Below, piece by piece: positions 14,808-23,021 of a stretch of 26,689 nucleotides of DNA; position 1 is the first letter of the stretch; every line of letters starts with the position of its first letter. Position numbers and translations under genes: made by a program. The DNA is taken from contig JAZNUS010000138.1 of assembly GCA_045592485.1 (NCBI GenBank), positions 1 through 26,689 of the forward strand, written 5' to 3'. A model generated the notes under the pieces. It saw only the letters and a program-made list of their open reading frames with translations, did not search any database and was not told the origin of the DNA. Source of the DNA: RGIG1828 sp045592485 (GTDB lineage Bacteria > Bacillota > Clostridia > UMGS1810).

Positions 14808-14984
14808 TTATTCAGCCTTTAAAACTTCTTTACCATCGTAAGTACCGCAGCTCTTACAAATTCTGTGAGGTAATTTGAATTCACCGCATTTAGGACATTT
14901 TACAAAGCCGGGTAAAGAGATTTTCCAATTTGCTCTTCTTTTATCTCTTCTTGCTTTAGAAACTTTTCTCTTGGGTACTGCCAT
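14808..14984 (-). CDS. rpmF: Ribosomal protein L32 (zinc-binding form)
   Basis: A 58-residue large-subunit protein. The N-terminus MAVPKRKVSKARRDKRRANWK is diagnostic, and the two CxxC pairs (CPKC, CKSC) mark the zinc-ribbon (C+) form. The ATG at 14984 has GGAGG 7 bases upstream; an in-frame upstream start adds five unlikely residues. It follows the DUF177 gene by 30 bases, the standard arrangement, and ends at a terminator. The window shows only one rpmF, so zinc-free paralogue regulation cannot be judged. Confidence 0.98.
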   Translation of the reverse strand: MAVPKRKVSKARRDKRRANWKISLPGFVKCPKCGEFKLPHRICKSCGTYDGKEVLKAE

Positions 14985-15014
14985 TAGTTCCACCTCCAAA
15001 TAATTACTTAGTCA

Positions 15015-15512
15015 TCATTTTAAAAAATCTTTGAGTGCAGCAAGTCTGGGATCAATATCGTCAGTCTCGCAGGAGCAAGTCTCGGTGTTGAGATTGCAGC
15101 CGCAATCAGGACAAAGACCCTTGCAGTCATCACTGCATAAGCAGGTTATCGGCAGCGAGCAACAAAAAGACTGCTCTGCGATATCCTTTAAATCGATTTC
15201 ATTGGAGTTCAAAATGATGACATCATCATTTTCGTTTTCCAATTCAGTTTTAGAAAAAACCTCGTTTATAGTGAAATCAAGCTTCTGCCCTACCGGTTCA
15301 AGACAACGGGAGCACTGAGAGACATAATCTGCACTGCATTCGAGCTCCATGCGGAGAAGTCCGTCATTGTTTCTGACCGTTCCCTTTACCTTCAGCGGAG
15401 CATTGAAGCTGATATCCTGACCGTTAAACGACAAGGTATCAAAAGAAATCTCCGAAGAAACATCCATGGACGAGCCGTCATTACTGATTAATCTGGAAAT
15501 ATCTAAAACCAT
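15015..15512 (-). CDS. yceD: DUF177/YceD-family protein
   Basis: A 165-residue member of the DUF177 family, whose gene almost always precedes rpmF and whose E. coli and plant relatives are implicated in 23S rRNA/50S maturation. The C-terminal half is unusually cysteine-rich (CSRC, CCSLPITC, CSDDCKGLCPDCGCN, CSC), consistent with a zinc site; CKGLCPDCGCNLN is the typical family signature. The ATG at 15512 has GAGGTG 5 bases upstream and is preferred over the ATG 15 bases earlier. It is the first gene after a consensus promoter (15537-15565). Confidence 0.93.
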   Translation of the reverse strand: MVLDISRLISNDGSSMDVSSEISFDTLSFNGQDISFNAPLKVKGTVRNNDGLLRMELECSADYVSQCSRCLEPVGQKLDFTINEVFSKTELENENDDVIILNSNEIDLKDIAEQSFCCSLPITCLCSDDCKGLCPDCGCNLNTETCSCETDDIDPRLAALKDFLK

Positions 15513-15536
15513 ATTACACCTCGACATAACAAAATT

Positions 15537-15565
15537 ATTATATATACTTATCCTTATTTTGTCAA
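15537..15565 (-). promoter_or_regulatory. Consensus sigma-A promoter for yceD-rpmF
   Basis: On the minus strand TTGACA (15565-15560) and TATAAT (15542-15537) are perfect hexamers with a 17-base spacer. The leader is short, about 20 bases. Confidence 0.9.
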
Positions 15566-15663
15566 GTCCTTTTTGAAAATTAATTGAATTTTACTATGCA
15601 GACTTCTATAATCAACCTATAATTGTTGAAATAGCCGAATAAAATTCTTCAGAACCCGACCAA

Positions 15664-17286
15664 TTATTTTTTCCCTGCCAGTTCTTTTGAAAGATTGTCT
15701 ATGCTCACATCCGATTTGTGGGGAATCGGCTTCCATTCAACATGGGAAAACAAGGCAATCAAAACAGCAACCGAACCGATTATATCGAATATGGGCCACA
15801 TAAATGAGTAAAATGCTTTTTTCCACAAAGGAATGGGAATTATGCGTTTTCTTTCGATGACAAATATGAATATTCCCTGATAAATCTGTTTTAAATATCT
15901 TGGACCGAAGGACATGGTGAAATATGCCCAGAAGGGGTCCATAAATGTTTTGAAATACTCTACTCCCACAAAGAACAATGCAACATTTGCAAAAACATTG
16001 AGCCAGCGTCTGAAAAGAGACACCACATTATTGGGGAATGTGATAAGGAGCATATCATAGGACATATATCTCATTTTAAGATTGAGAAAAATCCTATTTT
16101 TCTTTACGCCACGGATAAATTTTGTGTTTTTCAGCCAGCATATAATTCTGCCGACGGATTCGAGAACCCTGCACACAAAATGCATTATTACCGTAAGCAC
16201 CGAAACCAGGGCTATTGCGGCAATGCACAGATATTTTAAAAGATTTTTTCCGTTTGCAGAGGCTGTTTGCTTCTTTGAATAAAGATTTTTCACGCATTTC
16301 TGCAAATCGTAATAAATATCGGAAATACTGTTGTCTATGTGAGAATAACCTTCTGCTCCTTCACAGAGGGCAGGATATTCTATATTGGTTTTTCCGGGTA
16401 CAAAAATGTGTGCAAAAAGCTTTGGCCCCGACTCTGCAAAGGCCTGAAGGTGTCCTTTGCCCCAGCGGATACGCTGACGCATTGCTATGCGAAGGGATGT
16501 GGGCTGTTCATCGTAAAATTCAGCTTTGTCACAATATGAAATTCTGTATCCGTTTACAACTGCATCGGCAGAAAACGCACGGTCTTCGGTAAAGGAAACA
16601 TAGTGCCAACCGTCTTTTATGATTTCGGAAGCAAACATAAATCCGGTTCCCTGAATTCGAGTTGCAAGACCGAGAACCGAGCGTGCACGGTGCTCGTTTC
16701 TCACAGTACGAAGCCAGTGAATACCGTAGCTTGCGGCAATCCAGTTGTCGTCAAAATTTTTGGTGTTGCGGTAGGAGGTGACAATTTTTTCACCTGAATC
16801 AAAAGCTTCGTTCATACGGGTGAGATAGTCTTGTTTAAGAAGATTATCCGCATCAAAAATGAAAAATGCATCAAAGCTCTCAATTCCATAATCCTTTTCT
16901 ATATTATCCACCAAAAATTCAAGAGCATACCCCTTGGTGCGGTGTTCATTGTCCGAGCGGCTGTAACAAACTGCTCCGTGTTCACGGGCTATTTCGGCAG
17001 TCTTATCGGTGCAGTTATCTGCCACAACAAAAACCGTCACAAGGTCTGATGGATAGTCCTGATTATTGATACTGTCGATGAGATTACCGATTACTGTTTC
17101 TTCGTTTCTTGCGGCAATCATAATTGCATATTTATGATTATTTTTTGCCGGCGGAAATTTTCTTGTTGCAAAGGTTCCGATTGTCTTGTACCAGTTCCAG
17201 ATGCGATAAAAAAAGACAAAGCCGATAATGACTCCAAACAGACTGAGGAAATCTTTGAACCCTATCAAAAAATCATATATACTCAT
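15664..17286 (-). CDS. GT2-family membrane glycosyltransferase, long paralogue
   Basis: A 540-residue processive-type glycosyltransferase (GT2, cellulose-synthase/hyaluronan-synthase-like). An N-terminal membrane helix (about 8-28) precedes the GT-A domain with IMIAARNEE (56-63), the metal-binding DAD (Asp145-Asp147), TED (233-235) and QRIRW (271-275); further membrane helices follow. It is closely similar to the next gene (442 residues), clearly a tandem duplicate, but carries an extra block of roughly 90-100 residues (about 300-395) after QRIRW, including a strong hydrophobic helix (YLCIAAIALVSVLTVIMHF). AAGGAG lies 10 bases before the ATG. It lies 27 bases after its paralogue in a ROK-GT-GT operon. 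Product unknown; a surface glycan or exported polysaccharide is likely. Confidence 0.9.
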   Translation of the reverse strand: MSIYDFLIGFKDFLSLFGVIIGFVFFYRIWNWYKTIGTFATRKFPPAKNNHKYAIMIAARNEETVIGNLIDSINNQDYPSDLVTVFVVADNCTDKTAEIAREHGAVCYSRSDNEHRTKGYALEFLVDNIEKDYGIESFDAFFIFDADNLLKQDYLTRMNEAFDSGEKIVTSYRNTKNFDDNWIAASYGIHWLRTVRNEHRARSVLGLATRIQGTGFMFASEIIKDGWHYVSFTEDRAFSADAVVNGYRISYCDKAEFYDEQPTSLRIAMRQRIRWGKGHLQAFAESGPKLFAHIFVPGKTNIEYPALCEGAEGYSHIDNSISDIYYDLQKCVKNLYSKKQTASANGKNLLKYLCIAAIALVSVLTVIMHFVCRVLESVGRIICWLKNTKFIRGVKKNRIFLNLKMRYMSYDMLLITFPNNVVSLFRRWLNVFANVALFFVGVEYFKTFMDPFWAYFTMSFGPRYLKQIYQGIFIFVIERKRIIPIPLWKKAFYSFMWPIFDIIGSVAVLIALFSHVEWKPIPHKSDVSIDNLSKELAGKK

Positions 17287-17313
17287 AAAACGATTCTCCT
17301 TTGTATATAAATC

Positions 17314-18642
17314 CTATTTCAATTGGTTTATATTAATGTCAACCTTATGAGGAATCGGCTTCCATTCCACTTTCATAAACAAGGCAAATAGCATTGATAT
17401 TTTCCCTATAATGTCAAACATCGGCCACATCAGGCAGTACAGACACTGTTTTAAAAGAGGGAATTTTCTTATTCTTTTTCTTTCGACAACAAGCACATAG
17501 GCTCCCATTAAAACATTGCTCACATATTTTGATGCAAAGGCCGAAACCACAGAAACACAGTCTGAAACTCCCAGGCTCCTTCCTGCAAAAATTGCAAGAA
17601 GAATAACACATATCGCCTTTATCAGAGATGACATTATTGAAACAAGGGAGCTCGGGAAGGTGACGGTGAACATGTCATAGGACATAAGTCTCGACATTAT
17701 TTGCCGGATAAATTTATTGGATTTTGAGGATTCGCCTTCCTGTTTCACTCCGCAAAATACATGAGCCATAAGCTTTGGTCCCAATTGTGCAAAAGCCTGA
17801 AGGTGTCCCTTTGCCCAACGGATTCTTTGTCTCATGGCAATGCGGAGAGAGGTTGGCTGTTCGTCAAAAAATTCAGCTTTGTCACAATAGGAAATAGGAT
17901 ATCCGCTTACAACAGCGTCAGCGGCAAATGCCCTGTCTTCGGTGAATGAAACATAGTGCCAGCCGTTTTTAATAATCTCAGAAGCGAACATAAATCCCGT
18001 ACCCTGAATACGGGTTGCAAGTCTGAGTACAGACCTTGCCCTGTGTTCAAACCTGATTGTCCGCAGCCAATGAATGCCATAGCTTGCAGAAATCCAATTG
18101 TCCGAAAAATTTTTTGTGTTACGATAGGAGGTAACAATTTTTTCTCCCGAATCAAAAGCCTCATTCATACGGGATATATAGTCCTTTTTTAAAAGGTTAT
18201 CTGCATCAAAAATAAAATAGGCCTCAAAGCTCCCGATACCAAAATCTTCGTCTATTCTGTTTACCAGATACTCAAGGGCATATCCTTTTGTACGGTGTTT
18301 ATCGTCCTTTCGCTCATAGCATATGGCACCGTGACTTTGTGCCACTGCCTTCGTGGCATCGGTACAGTTGTCGGCAACAACGAATACCGTAACAAGCTTT
18401 GATGGATAGTCCTGTTCTTTTATGCTGTCAATAAGATTTCCTATTACTGCCTCTTCATTTCGGGCGGCAATCATAATTGCATATTTGTGAAAATTCTCTG
18501 TTGCAGGAAATTTTCTGGTAGCAAAAAAACCAAGAACCGAAAAAAACGGTCTGAAAAAATACAGACATAAGCAAACAGCCGCAATGTAACCGCTCATACT
18601 GTAAATAAATTCTAAAATGTCGCCGGTGTTCAAAAAAACCAC
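17314..18642 (-). CDS. GT2-family membrane glycosyltransferase, short paralogue
   Basis: A 442-residue GT2 enzyme with the same layout as its neighbour: membrane helix near 15-30, ATRKFP, IMIAARNEE, DAD (146-148), TED (234-236), QRIRW (272-276), then C-terminal membrane helices and the shared ending EWKPIPHK. Between the two copies the GT-A core is nearly the same over some 250 residues, so the duplication is recent or under strong selection. The start is uncertain: the GTG at 18640-18642 is only 2 bases from AAGGAG, whereas a TTG three codons later (18631-18633) has about 11-base spacing. It begins 18 bases after the ROK gene and is probably translated from the same transcript. Confidence 0.9.
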   Translation of the reverse strand: MVFLNTGDILEFIYSMSGYIAAVCLCLYFFRPFFSVLGFFATRKFPATENFHKYAIMIAARNEEAVIGNLIDSIKEQDYPSKLVTVFVVADNCTDATKAVAQSHGAICYERKDDKHRTKGYALEYLVNRIDEDFGIGSFEAYFIFDADNLLKKDYISRMNEAFDSGEKIVTSYRNTKNFSDNWISASYGIHWLRTIRFEHRARSVLRLATRIQGTGFMFASEIIKNGWHYVSFTEDRAFAADAVVSGYPISYCDKAEFFDEQPTSLRIAMRQRIRWAKGHLQAFAQLGPKLMAHVFCGVKQEGESSKSNKFIRQIMSRLMSYDMFTVTFPSSLVSIMSSLIKAICVILLAIFAGRSLGVSDCVSVVSAFASKYVSNVLMGAYVLVVERKRIRKFPLLKQCLYCLMWPMFDIIGKISMLFALFMKVEWKPIPHKVDININQLK

Positions 18643-18660
18643 AGCTCCTTTGGCAATTGT

Positions 18661-19830
18661 TTATTCCACGGGATTGTACGGAAAAGATATGTCAAACATA
18701 CGGTCGCACATCTCATATGCCGCACCGATCACCATCATGTCTTCGTCCACTTCAGCCATACGAATTTCCGTTCCTTTGAGCAGTGCCGGATATACGCGTT
18801 TTTTCATTTCGTCTATCGCTTTTTTAATAACAATGTCGCACCCTTCAAACTGTCCCTTGCTGATTACAAGAGACGACGGATTCAGCATATAAACAAGATT
18901 GGCAAGACCTATGCCAAGATAACGGGCACATTCTTCAACTGCACGAACTGCCGAAACATCGCCCATTTCGTAGAGCTTCATAAATTCTTCGACACAACTA
19001 ACTGTGTTCTCGCCGCTTTCATTGACGGTGCTCAACAGACTGTTCACAGAACACATAGCCTCTAAACATCCTCTGTTACCACAGAAGCACTTTGTACCGT
19101 CGGGTGAAACTGTTGTATGACCTATTTCACCAAGAACAGTCTTTACAACAGAGCCTTCGACCATCTGCACCGTTCCGATGCCGTTTTCCGTATCCACAAA
19201 AACAATATTTTTATCTGTCCATCTTTTTTCGGAAAACAAATAACCTACAGCCTTTACAATCGAAAGATTTTCAACAAATACCGGCAGACCGAAATTTGCT
19301 TCAAAAATCCTTTTTATGTCATGCTCATTCCAATGCATACTCGATGACAAAACGAAGCGGTTTCCGTCAAGAACAAGTCCGGAGAAAGTAAGGCCCACCG
19401 CAAGAGTATTTTCTCTGCCGAAGCGGTTAACAAGAAGATTTGTTTTTTCACGCAGAAGATATATTATCTGCTCACTGCTGCAATCTTCAGTTGACACGGT
19501 TTCGTTATATTTCTTTTCGCCCTCAAGATTGGTGTAATATATGTCTGCAGTGCTGCCATAAAGTGCCACAATAATGTAGCCGTATCTGTCGGCACAAAAC
19601 TTAAGAAGGGTGCTTTTTCTACCCACTCTGTCAGCAGATTCCACTCCACATTCGCAAAGCAAGCCCTCATCAAGAAGGTATGCTGTGACATTTGTGAGAG
19701 AAGCCAGAGACAATCCTGTCTGCTGTGCTATATAAGGCCGTGAAGTATCGGGATTTCTTCTTATAAAATCCAGAACCTTCAAACGGTTCATTTTTTGCAT
19801 AAGGCTGACATTTCCAACCTGCTTTGGCAC
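18661..19830 (-). CDS. ROK-family transcriptional regulator (NagC/XylR type)
   Basis: A 389-residue regulator with an N-terminal winged helix-turn-helix (MNRLKVLDFIRRNPDTSRPYI..., then GLSLASLTNVTAYLLDEG) and a C-terminal ROK domain with the zinc motif GHTTV...CFCGNRGCLE (His238, Cys248, Cys250, Cys255). The position of the sugar-kinase catalytic Asp (usual ENDA) reads ENLS here, so it should sense a sugar rather than phosphorylate it. The start is GTG at 19830: GGAGG sits 8 bases upstream, and the promoter (19874-19902) would place the transcript start only a few bases from the upstream ATG at 19863. It is first in an operon with two glycosyltransferases, so it may regulate them. Confidence 0.9.
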   Translation of the reverse strand: MPKQVGNVSLMQKMNRLKVLDFIRRNPDTSRPYIAQQTGLSLASLTNVTAYLLDEGLLCECGVESADRVGRKSTLLKFCADRYGYIIVALYGSTADIYYTNLEGEKKYNETVSTEDCSSEQIIYLLREKTNLLVNRFGRENTLAVGLTFSGLVLDGNRFVLSSSMHWNEHDIKRIFEANFGLPVFVENLSIVKAVGYLFSEKRWTDKNIVFVDTENGIGTVQMVEGSVVKTVLGEIGHTTVSPDGTKCFCGNRGCLEAMCSVNSLLSTVNESGENTVSCVEEFMKLYEMGDVSAVRAVEECARYLGIGLANLVYMLNPSSLVISKGQFEGCDIVIKKAIDEMKKRVYPALLKGTEIRMAEVDEDMMVIGAAYEMCDRMFDISFPYNPVE

Positions 19831-19873
19831 GGTGCACACCTCCAAACAGCAACCCATTTTCATAATCCATTAT

Positions 19874-19902
19874 ATTTTATCATTTTATTTGTGCTTTGTC
19901 AA
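19874..19902 (-). promoter_or_regulatory. Sigma-A promoter for the ROK-GT-GT operon
   Basis: On the minus strand TTGACA (19902-19897) and TAAAAT (19879-19874) have a 17-base spacer. The predicted transcript start near 19867 supports the internal GTG start of the ROK gene. Confidence 0.85.
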
Positions 19903-20015
19903 ACAAATATTCAAAGCAAATGAAAAGCAGGATTTCGTTAAAACTAAATAAAACACAAAAAAATTCAGAGACAACAAAATTAATTGCCATCCCTGATTAG
20001 CCGAAAGAGAATAAT

Positions 20016-21356
20016 CTACACTGTTTCTTTCAAAACTTTTACACTGTCTATATGATAATATTTAAAAATCCGAATCATTTCTTCAGTTATAATTTCTCCG
20101 CACACAGCTATCGGTACTGCAGGCGGACAGGTAACTGTGGGCATAGCACAAATTCTGCCTAAACTGCATTCAACCCTTATGGTTTCGCTTGGCGAAAACA
20201 CCGCTTCGCGAAGTGTTATTACACTTTTTGTGCCGGTCAGCGAAAGATTCGGTTTTTCCCTTTTTGCTCCAACAGTCATCTTTGAAAAGGCTTGTTTCAC
20301 TTTTTCGAAATCTTCCGATGTATTAAAAGGAGTAAGCATAAGCACGAGGAAATCTTCATCGGAAAACTCGCTTTCAATTCCGCTATTGCGCAAAAGCTCT
20401 GCCAGATTGTCTCCGCTCAACCCAACAGATGAAGCATCAACAACAATCTTCAGAGGTTCGCTCTCAATAACATCACACCCCAGTGAGGAAATGTATGATT
20501 TCAAATCCTCCACACGGCATACACATTCGGAAAGCTTATCCGAAAAACCGTCACAAATATAGCTATTGCACATATCAAGAGACTGAAGCGTCAGATACGA
20601 GGGACTTGTTGAAGAAAACAGATTAAGAGCATCTCTTGCTCTGCAGGCAAAATCTTCGGAAGCATTTTTTGAAATGTGAAGATATGCACCGCCTGTGACC
20701 GCCGGAAGTGTTTTGTGAGCAGAGTCACAGCACATTGCAGCTCCAAGGTCAAGAGGATGAAGACTTTCGGGCAAAAACCTGAGATAAGCTCCGTGAGCGT
20801 TGTCTACAAGAAGAGGAATGTTATGGTTTTTGCACACCCGTGCAATTTCGCTGATGTTTTGAATAAATCCGAGATAATCGGGCGAAGTGAGATACACCCC
20901 ATCATAGCAGCACACCGAGGTCTTGATTGCCTCTTCAACCTGACCGGGAGTTATCCTGCAGCTGATAACACTGCTTTCCCCGCACGGAAAAATCCAGTCC
21001 ACATCACAGTCCGAAAGGGCACACCCCTGAACAAAAGCTCTGTGAACATTGCGTGCAGCCAGAATGCGTGGCCTGTGAAATGCATCCTTTTTCAGTAGCG
21101 ACAACATTGCATATATGGCAGTTGTTGAGCCTTGAGTTGTGTAAAAAGTGTGTGCACTTCCAAAAAGCTGTGATGCATTATCCTCGCTCATTTTTATGAT
21201 TCCTTCTGCACTGCCCAAAACATCGGCACCGGGAATTTCTGTGATATCATATTTTTCAAAGCCAAGAATATCACTGCCCTTGTGACCGGGCATATGACAC
21301 CTTGATACATTTTTTTCTGCATAACTGCGTACAAAATCCACTATGGGAGTATTCAT
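20016..21356 (-). CDS. Orn/Lys/Arg decarboxylase-family PLP enzyme
   Basis: A 446-residue enzyme of the short Gram-positive Orn/Lys/Arg decarboxylase group (SpeA/YaaO-like), which makes polyamine precursors such as agmatine or cadaverine. Family marks: CHMPGHKG (20-27), TQGSTTA, LLVDNAHGAY (182-191) and the PLP lysine Lys215 in DSAHKTLPAVTGGAY. The C-terminal domain contains ECSLGRICAMPTVTCPPAVPI, also typical. Substrate specificity is not readable. The ATG at 21354-21356 overlaps the maturase TGA (ATGA), so it is probably translationally coupled to the SCIFF maturase; a longer frame starting at 21392 would lie inside the maturase gene and is not needed. No terminator is evident downstream. 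Confidence 0.92.
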   Translation of the reverse strand: MNTPIVDFVRSYAEKNVSRCHMPGHKGSDILGFEKYDITEIPGADVLGSAEGIIKMSEDNASQLFGSAHTFYTTQGSTTAIYAMLSLLKKDAFHRPRILAARNVHRAFVQGCALSDCDVDWIFPCGESSVISCRITPGQVEEAIKTSVCCYDGVYLTSPDYLGFIQNISEIARVCKNHNIPLLVDNAHGAYLRFLPESLHPLDLGAAMCCDSAHKTLPAVTGGAYLHISKNASEDFACRARDALNLFSSTSPSYLTLQSLDMCNSYICDGFSDKLSECVCRVEDLKSYISSLGCDVIESEPLKIVVDASSVGLSGDNLAELLRNSGIESEFSDEDFLVLMLTPFNTSEDFEKVKQAFSKMTVGAKREKPNLSLTGTKSVITLREAVFSPSETIRVECSLGRICAMPTVTCPPAVPIAVCGEIITEEMIRIFKYYHIDSVKVLKETV

Positions 21357-22726
21357 ATTTCTTCCTCTGCAATCTGCATCATAATTGCACATTCGATTCT
21401 CTTTTTGAAAAGTTCACATCCGTATTCGTATATGCCATTTACACTGCCTGTTGCATGGTATGCATTTGCCGCACATCCGCCTGAGCAGTACATTTTTGCC
21501 CAGCAATCGTTACATTCGGGGCGTGCATAGGCATTGCAGGAGCGAAACTCATCCTGAACAGCTTTATTTTTAACTCCGTCCCAGATGTTACCAAGACTGT
21601 ATTTTTCATCCCCTACAAACTGATGGCAGGGGAACAGCTCGCCCCATGGAGTTACTGCCATATATTCAGTTCCGGAGCCACAGCCTGTTATTCGTTTGTA
21701 GATGCACGGACCGTTTTTGAGATCAAGCATATAGTGATAGAATGTGAAAGGTCTGCCCTCTTTTTTTCTTTTTATCATTTCAAGTGCAAGCTTTTCGTAC
21801 TGTTCAAAAAGCACAGGCATATCATCATTTGTGAGAGCATAGGGATCATCGGGAGGACACACAACAGGTTCCATACTAAGCTCTGTAAATCCGAGGTCTG
21901 CCATATGTATTATGTCATTTGTAAAATCGGTGTTATTATGAGTGAATGTTCCTCTCATATAATAATCCTTGCCGCCGCGGCTTTCAACAAATTTTTTAAA
22001 CTTAGGCAAAATCAGGTCATAGCTTCCGTTTCCGTTGTAGTCTTTGCGGAAATGATCATGTACCTCGCGTCTGCCATCGAGACTTAAAACCACATTGGTC
22101 ATTTCACGGTTAAGAAAATCGATTTTGTCATCATCTAAAAGCACACCGTTGGTGGTAAGTGTAAATCTAAAATTTTTGTTGTGCTGTTTTTCAATGCTTC
22201 TTGCGTATTCAACAAGCTTTACAACAACATCCCAGTTCATAAGGGGCTCTCCGCCGAAGAAATCCACTTCAAGATTTTTTCGTGTGCCGGAATTTTCAAT
22301 AAGAAAATCAAAAGCCCTCTTTCCAACCTCGAATGTCATCAGAGAGCGTTCTCCCTGATATTTCCCCTGACTTGCAAAGCAGTAGGAGCAGTTGAGATTA
22401 CAGGTGTGAGCAATATGAAGACACATAGCTTTTATGACATTGGAATTATTTTTATATTCCTTTGCGAGTTTTTCATATTTATCGACAGAATAAAGCCTGC
22501 CATCATCCTCAAGGGCTTTTATGTCTTCAAGGCATTCCCTGATTTCTGCTTCGTTAACATCGGGCAAATGTGCATATTTATCTGAAATTTCAGCCACAAT
22601 CTCATCGGCGGACTTTTCTTTATACATGGAAATGATGTCATAGGCAACTTCATCAACAACATGAACAGAACCGCTGGCTGTGTCTAAAACAATATTATAT
22701 CCGTTTAATTTATACTGGTGAACCAT
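21353..22726 (-). CDS. scfB: SCIFF peptide maturase, SPASM radical SAM enzyme
   Basis: A 457-residue radical SAM enzyme that installs thioether crosslinks in the SCIFF precursor. The N-terminal ~90 residues are an RRE-like peptide-binding region; MCLHIAHTCNLNCSYCFAS contains the CxxxCxxC cluster (Cys109, Cys113, Cys116), and FFGGEPLMNW is the usual SAM-binding GGEP. The SPASM part has GCGSG..., FPCHQF and the cysteine series in CNAYARPECNDCWAKMYCSGGC, which bind two auxiliary 4Fe-4S clusters. The length is normal for the family. The ATG at 22726 has AAGGAG upstream. It lies 60 bases downstream of the SCIFF precursor, with a hairpin between them, and its stop overlaps the decarboxylase start. 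Confidence 0.96.
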   Translation of the reverse strand: MVHQYKLNGYNIVLDTASGSVHVVDEVAYDIISMYKEKSADEIVAEISDKYAHLPDVNEAEIRECLEDIKALEDDGRLYSVDKYEKLAKEYKNNSNVIKAMCLHIAHTCNLNCSYCFASQGKYQGERSLMTFEVGKRAFDFLIENSGTRKNLEVDFFGGEPLMNWDVVVKLVEYARSIEKQHNKNFRFTLTTNGVLLDDDKIDFLNREMTNVVLSLDGRREVHDHFRKDYNGNGSYDLILPKFKKFVESRGGKDYYMRGTFTHNNTDFTNDIIHMADLGFTELSMEPVVCPPDDPYALTNDDMPVLFEQYEKLALEMIKRKKEGRPFTFYHYMLDLKNGPCIYKRITGCGSGTEYMAVTPWGELFPCHQFVGDEKYSLGNIWDGVKNKAVQDEFRSCNAYARPECNDCWAKMYCSGGCAANAYHATGSVNGIYEYGCELFKKRIECAIMMQIAEEEI

Positions 22727-22750
22727 AAAACAATAACTCCTTACAAACTA

Positions 22751-22778
22751 AAACCGCTGCCTTATAAGACAGCGGTTT
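22751..22778 (-). terminator. Hairpin between the SCIFF precursor and its maturase (partial terminator/attenuator)
   Basis: A 9-bp perfect stem (AAACCGCTG with CAGCGGTTT) encloses a smaller CTTATAAG palindrome. On the minus strand it is followed by TTTTAGTTTG, a short and interrupted T-run. It starts 9 bases after the precursor stop and ends before the maturase ribosome binding site, so it may let only part of the transcripts run into the maturase. Confidence 0.6.
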
Positions 22779-22786
22779 GTTCAGTC

Positions 22787-22933
22787 TTATTTATTAACAT
22801 TTTCGCATTTCTGATTTGCAACACCGCAGGATGTTTTGCAAGCAGACTGGCATGAAGTCTGGCATTCACCGCAACCGCCGTTTTTAACTGTTTTTTCAAT
22901 ATTTCTTGTTTCGATTGTTTTAATTCTTTTCAT
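22787..22933 (-). CDS. scfA: SCIFF ranthipeptide precursor (six cysteines in forty-five)
   Basis: A 48-residue peptide. The leader MKRIKTIETRNIEKTVKNGG is followed by a core with six cysteines at 21, 24, 28, 32, 36 and 43 (CGECQTSCQSACKTSC, then NQKCEN). This matches the SCIFF family found throughout Clostridia, a ribosomally made peptide crosslinked by the adjacent SPASM enzyme. The ATG has GGAGG 7 bases upstream, and a TTGACT-17-TAAAAT promoter lies at 22976-23004. Position 37, just after Cys36, is Gly; from memory most family members have Thr there, and in the Clostridium thermocellum peptide that Thr is the crosslink partner of Cys32. The function of the mature peptide is debated, with proposals including quorum sensing. 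Confidence 0.96.
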   Translation of the reverse strand: MKRIKTIETRNIEKTVKNGGCGECQTSCQSACKTSCGVANQKCENVNK

Positions 22934-22975
22934 TATAATAGCCTCCATATATTGTATTAAATCATATTTGACTAT

Positions 22976-23004
22976 ATTTTACCACCATACGACATAAAAG
23001 TCAA
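22976..23004 (-). promoter_or_regulatory. Sigma-A promoter for the SCIFF operon
   Basis: On the minus strand TTGACT (23004-22999) and TAAAAT (22981-22976) have a 17-base spacer. The leader is about 35 bases to the precursor ATG. It points away from the GH116 promoter, with the 23022-23061 inverted repeat between them. Confidence 0.85.
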
Positions 23005-23021
23005 GAATAATTTCGCTTTAC

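Noticed and set aside
21357..21392. N-terminal extension of the decarboxylase to 21392
   Set aside because: It would lie within the maturase gene and adds residues (MCNYDADCRGRN) unlike the family; the ATGA-overlap start at 21356 gives the normal N-terminus.
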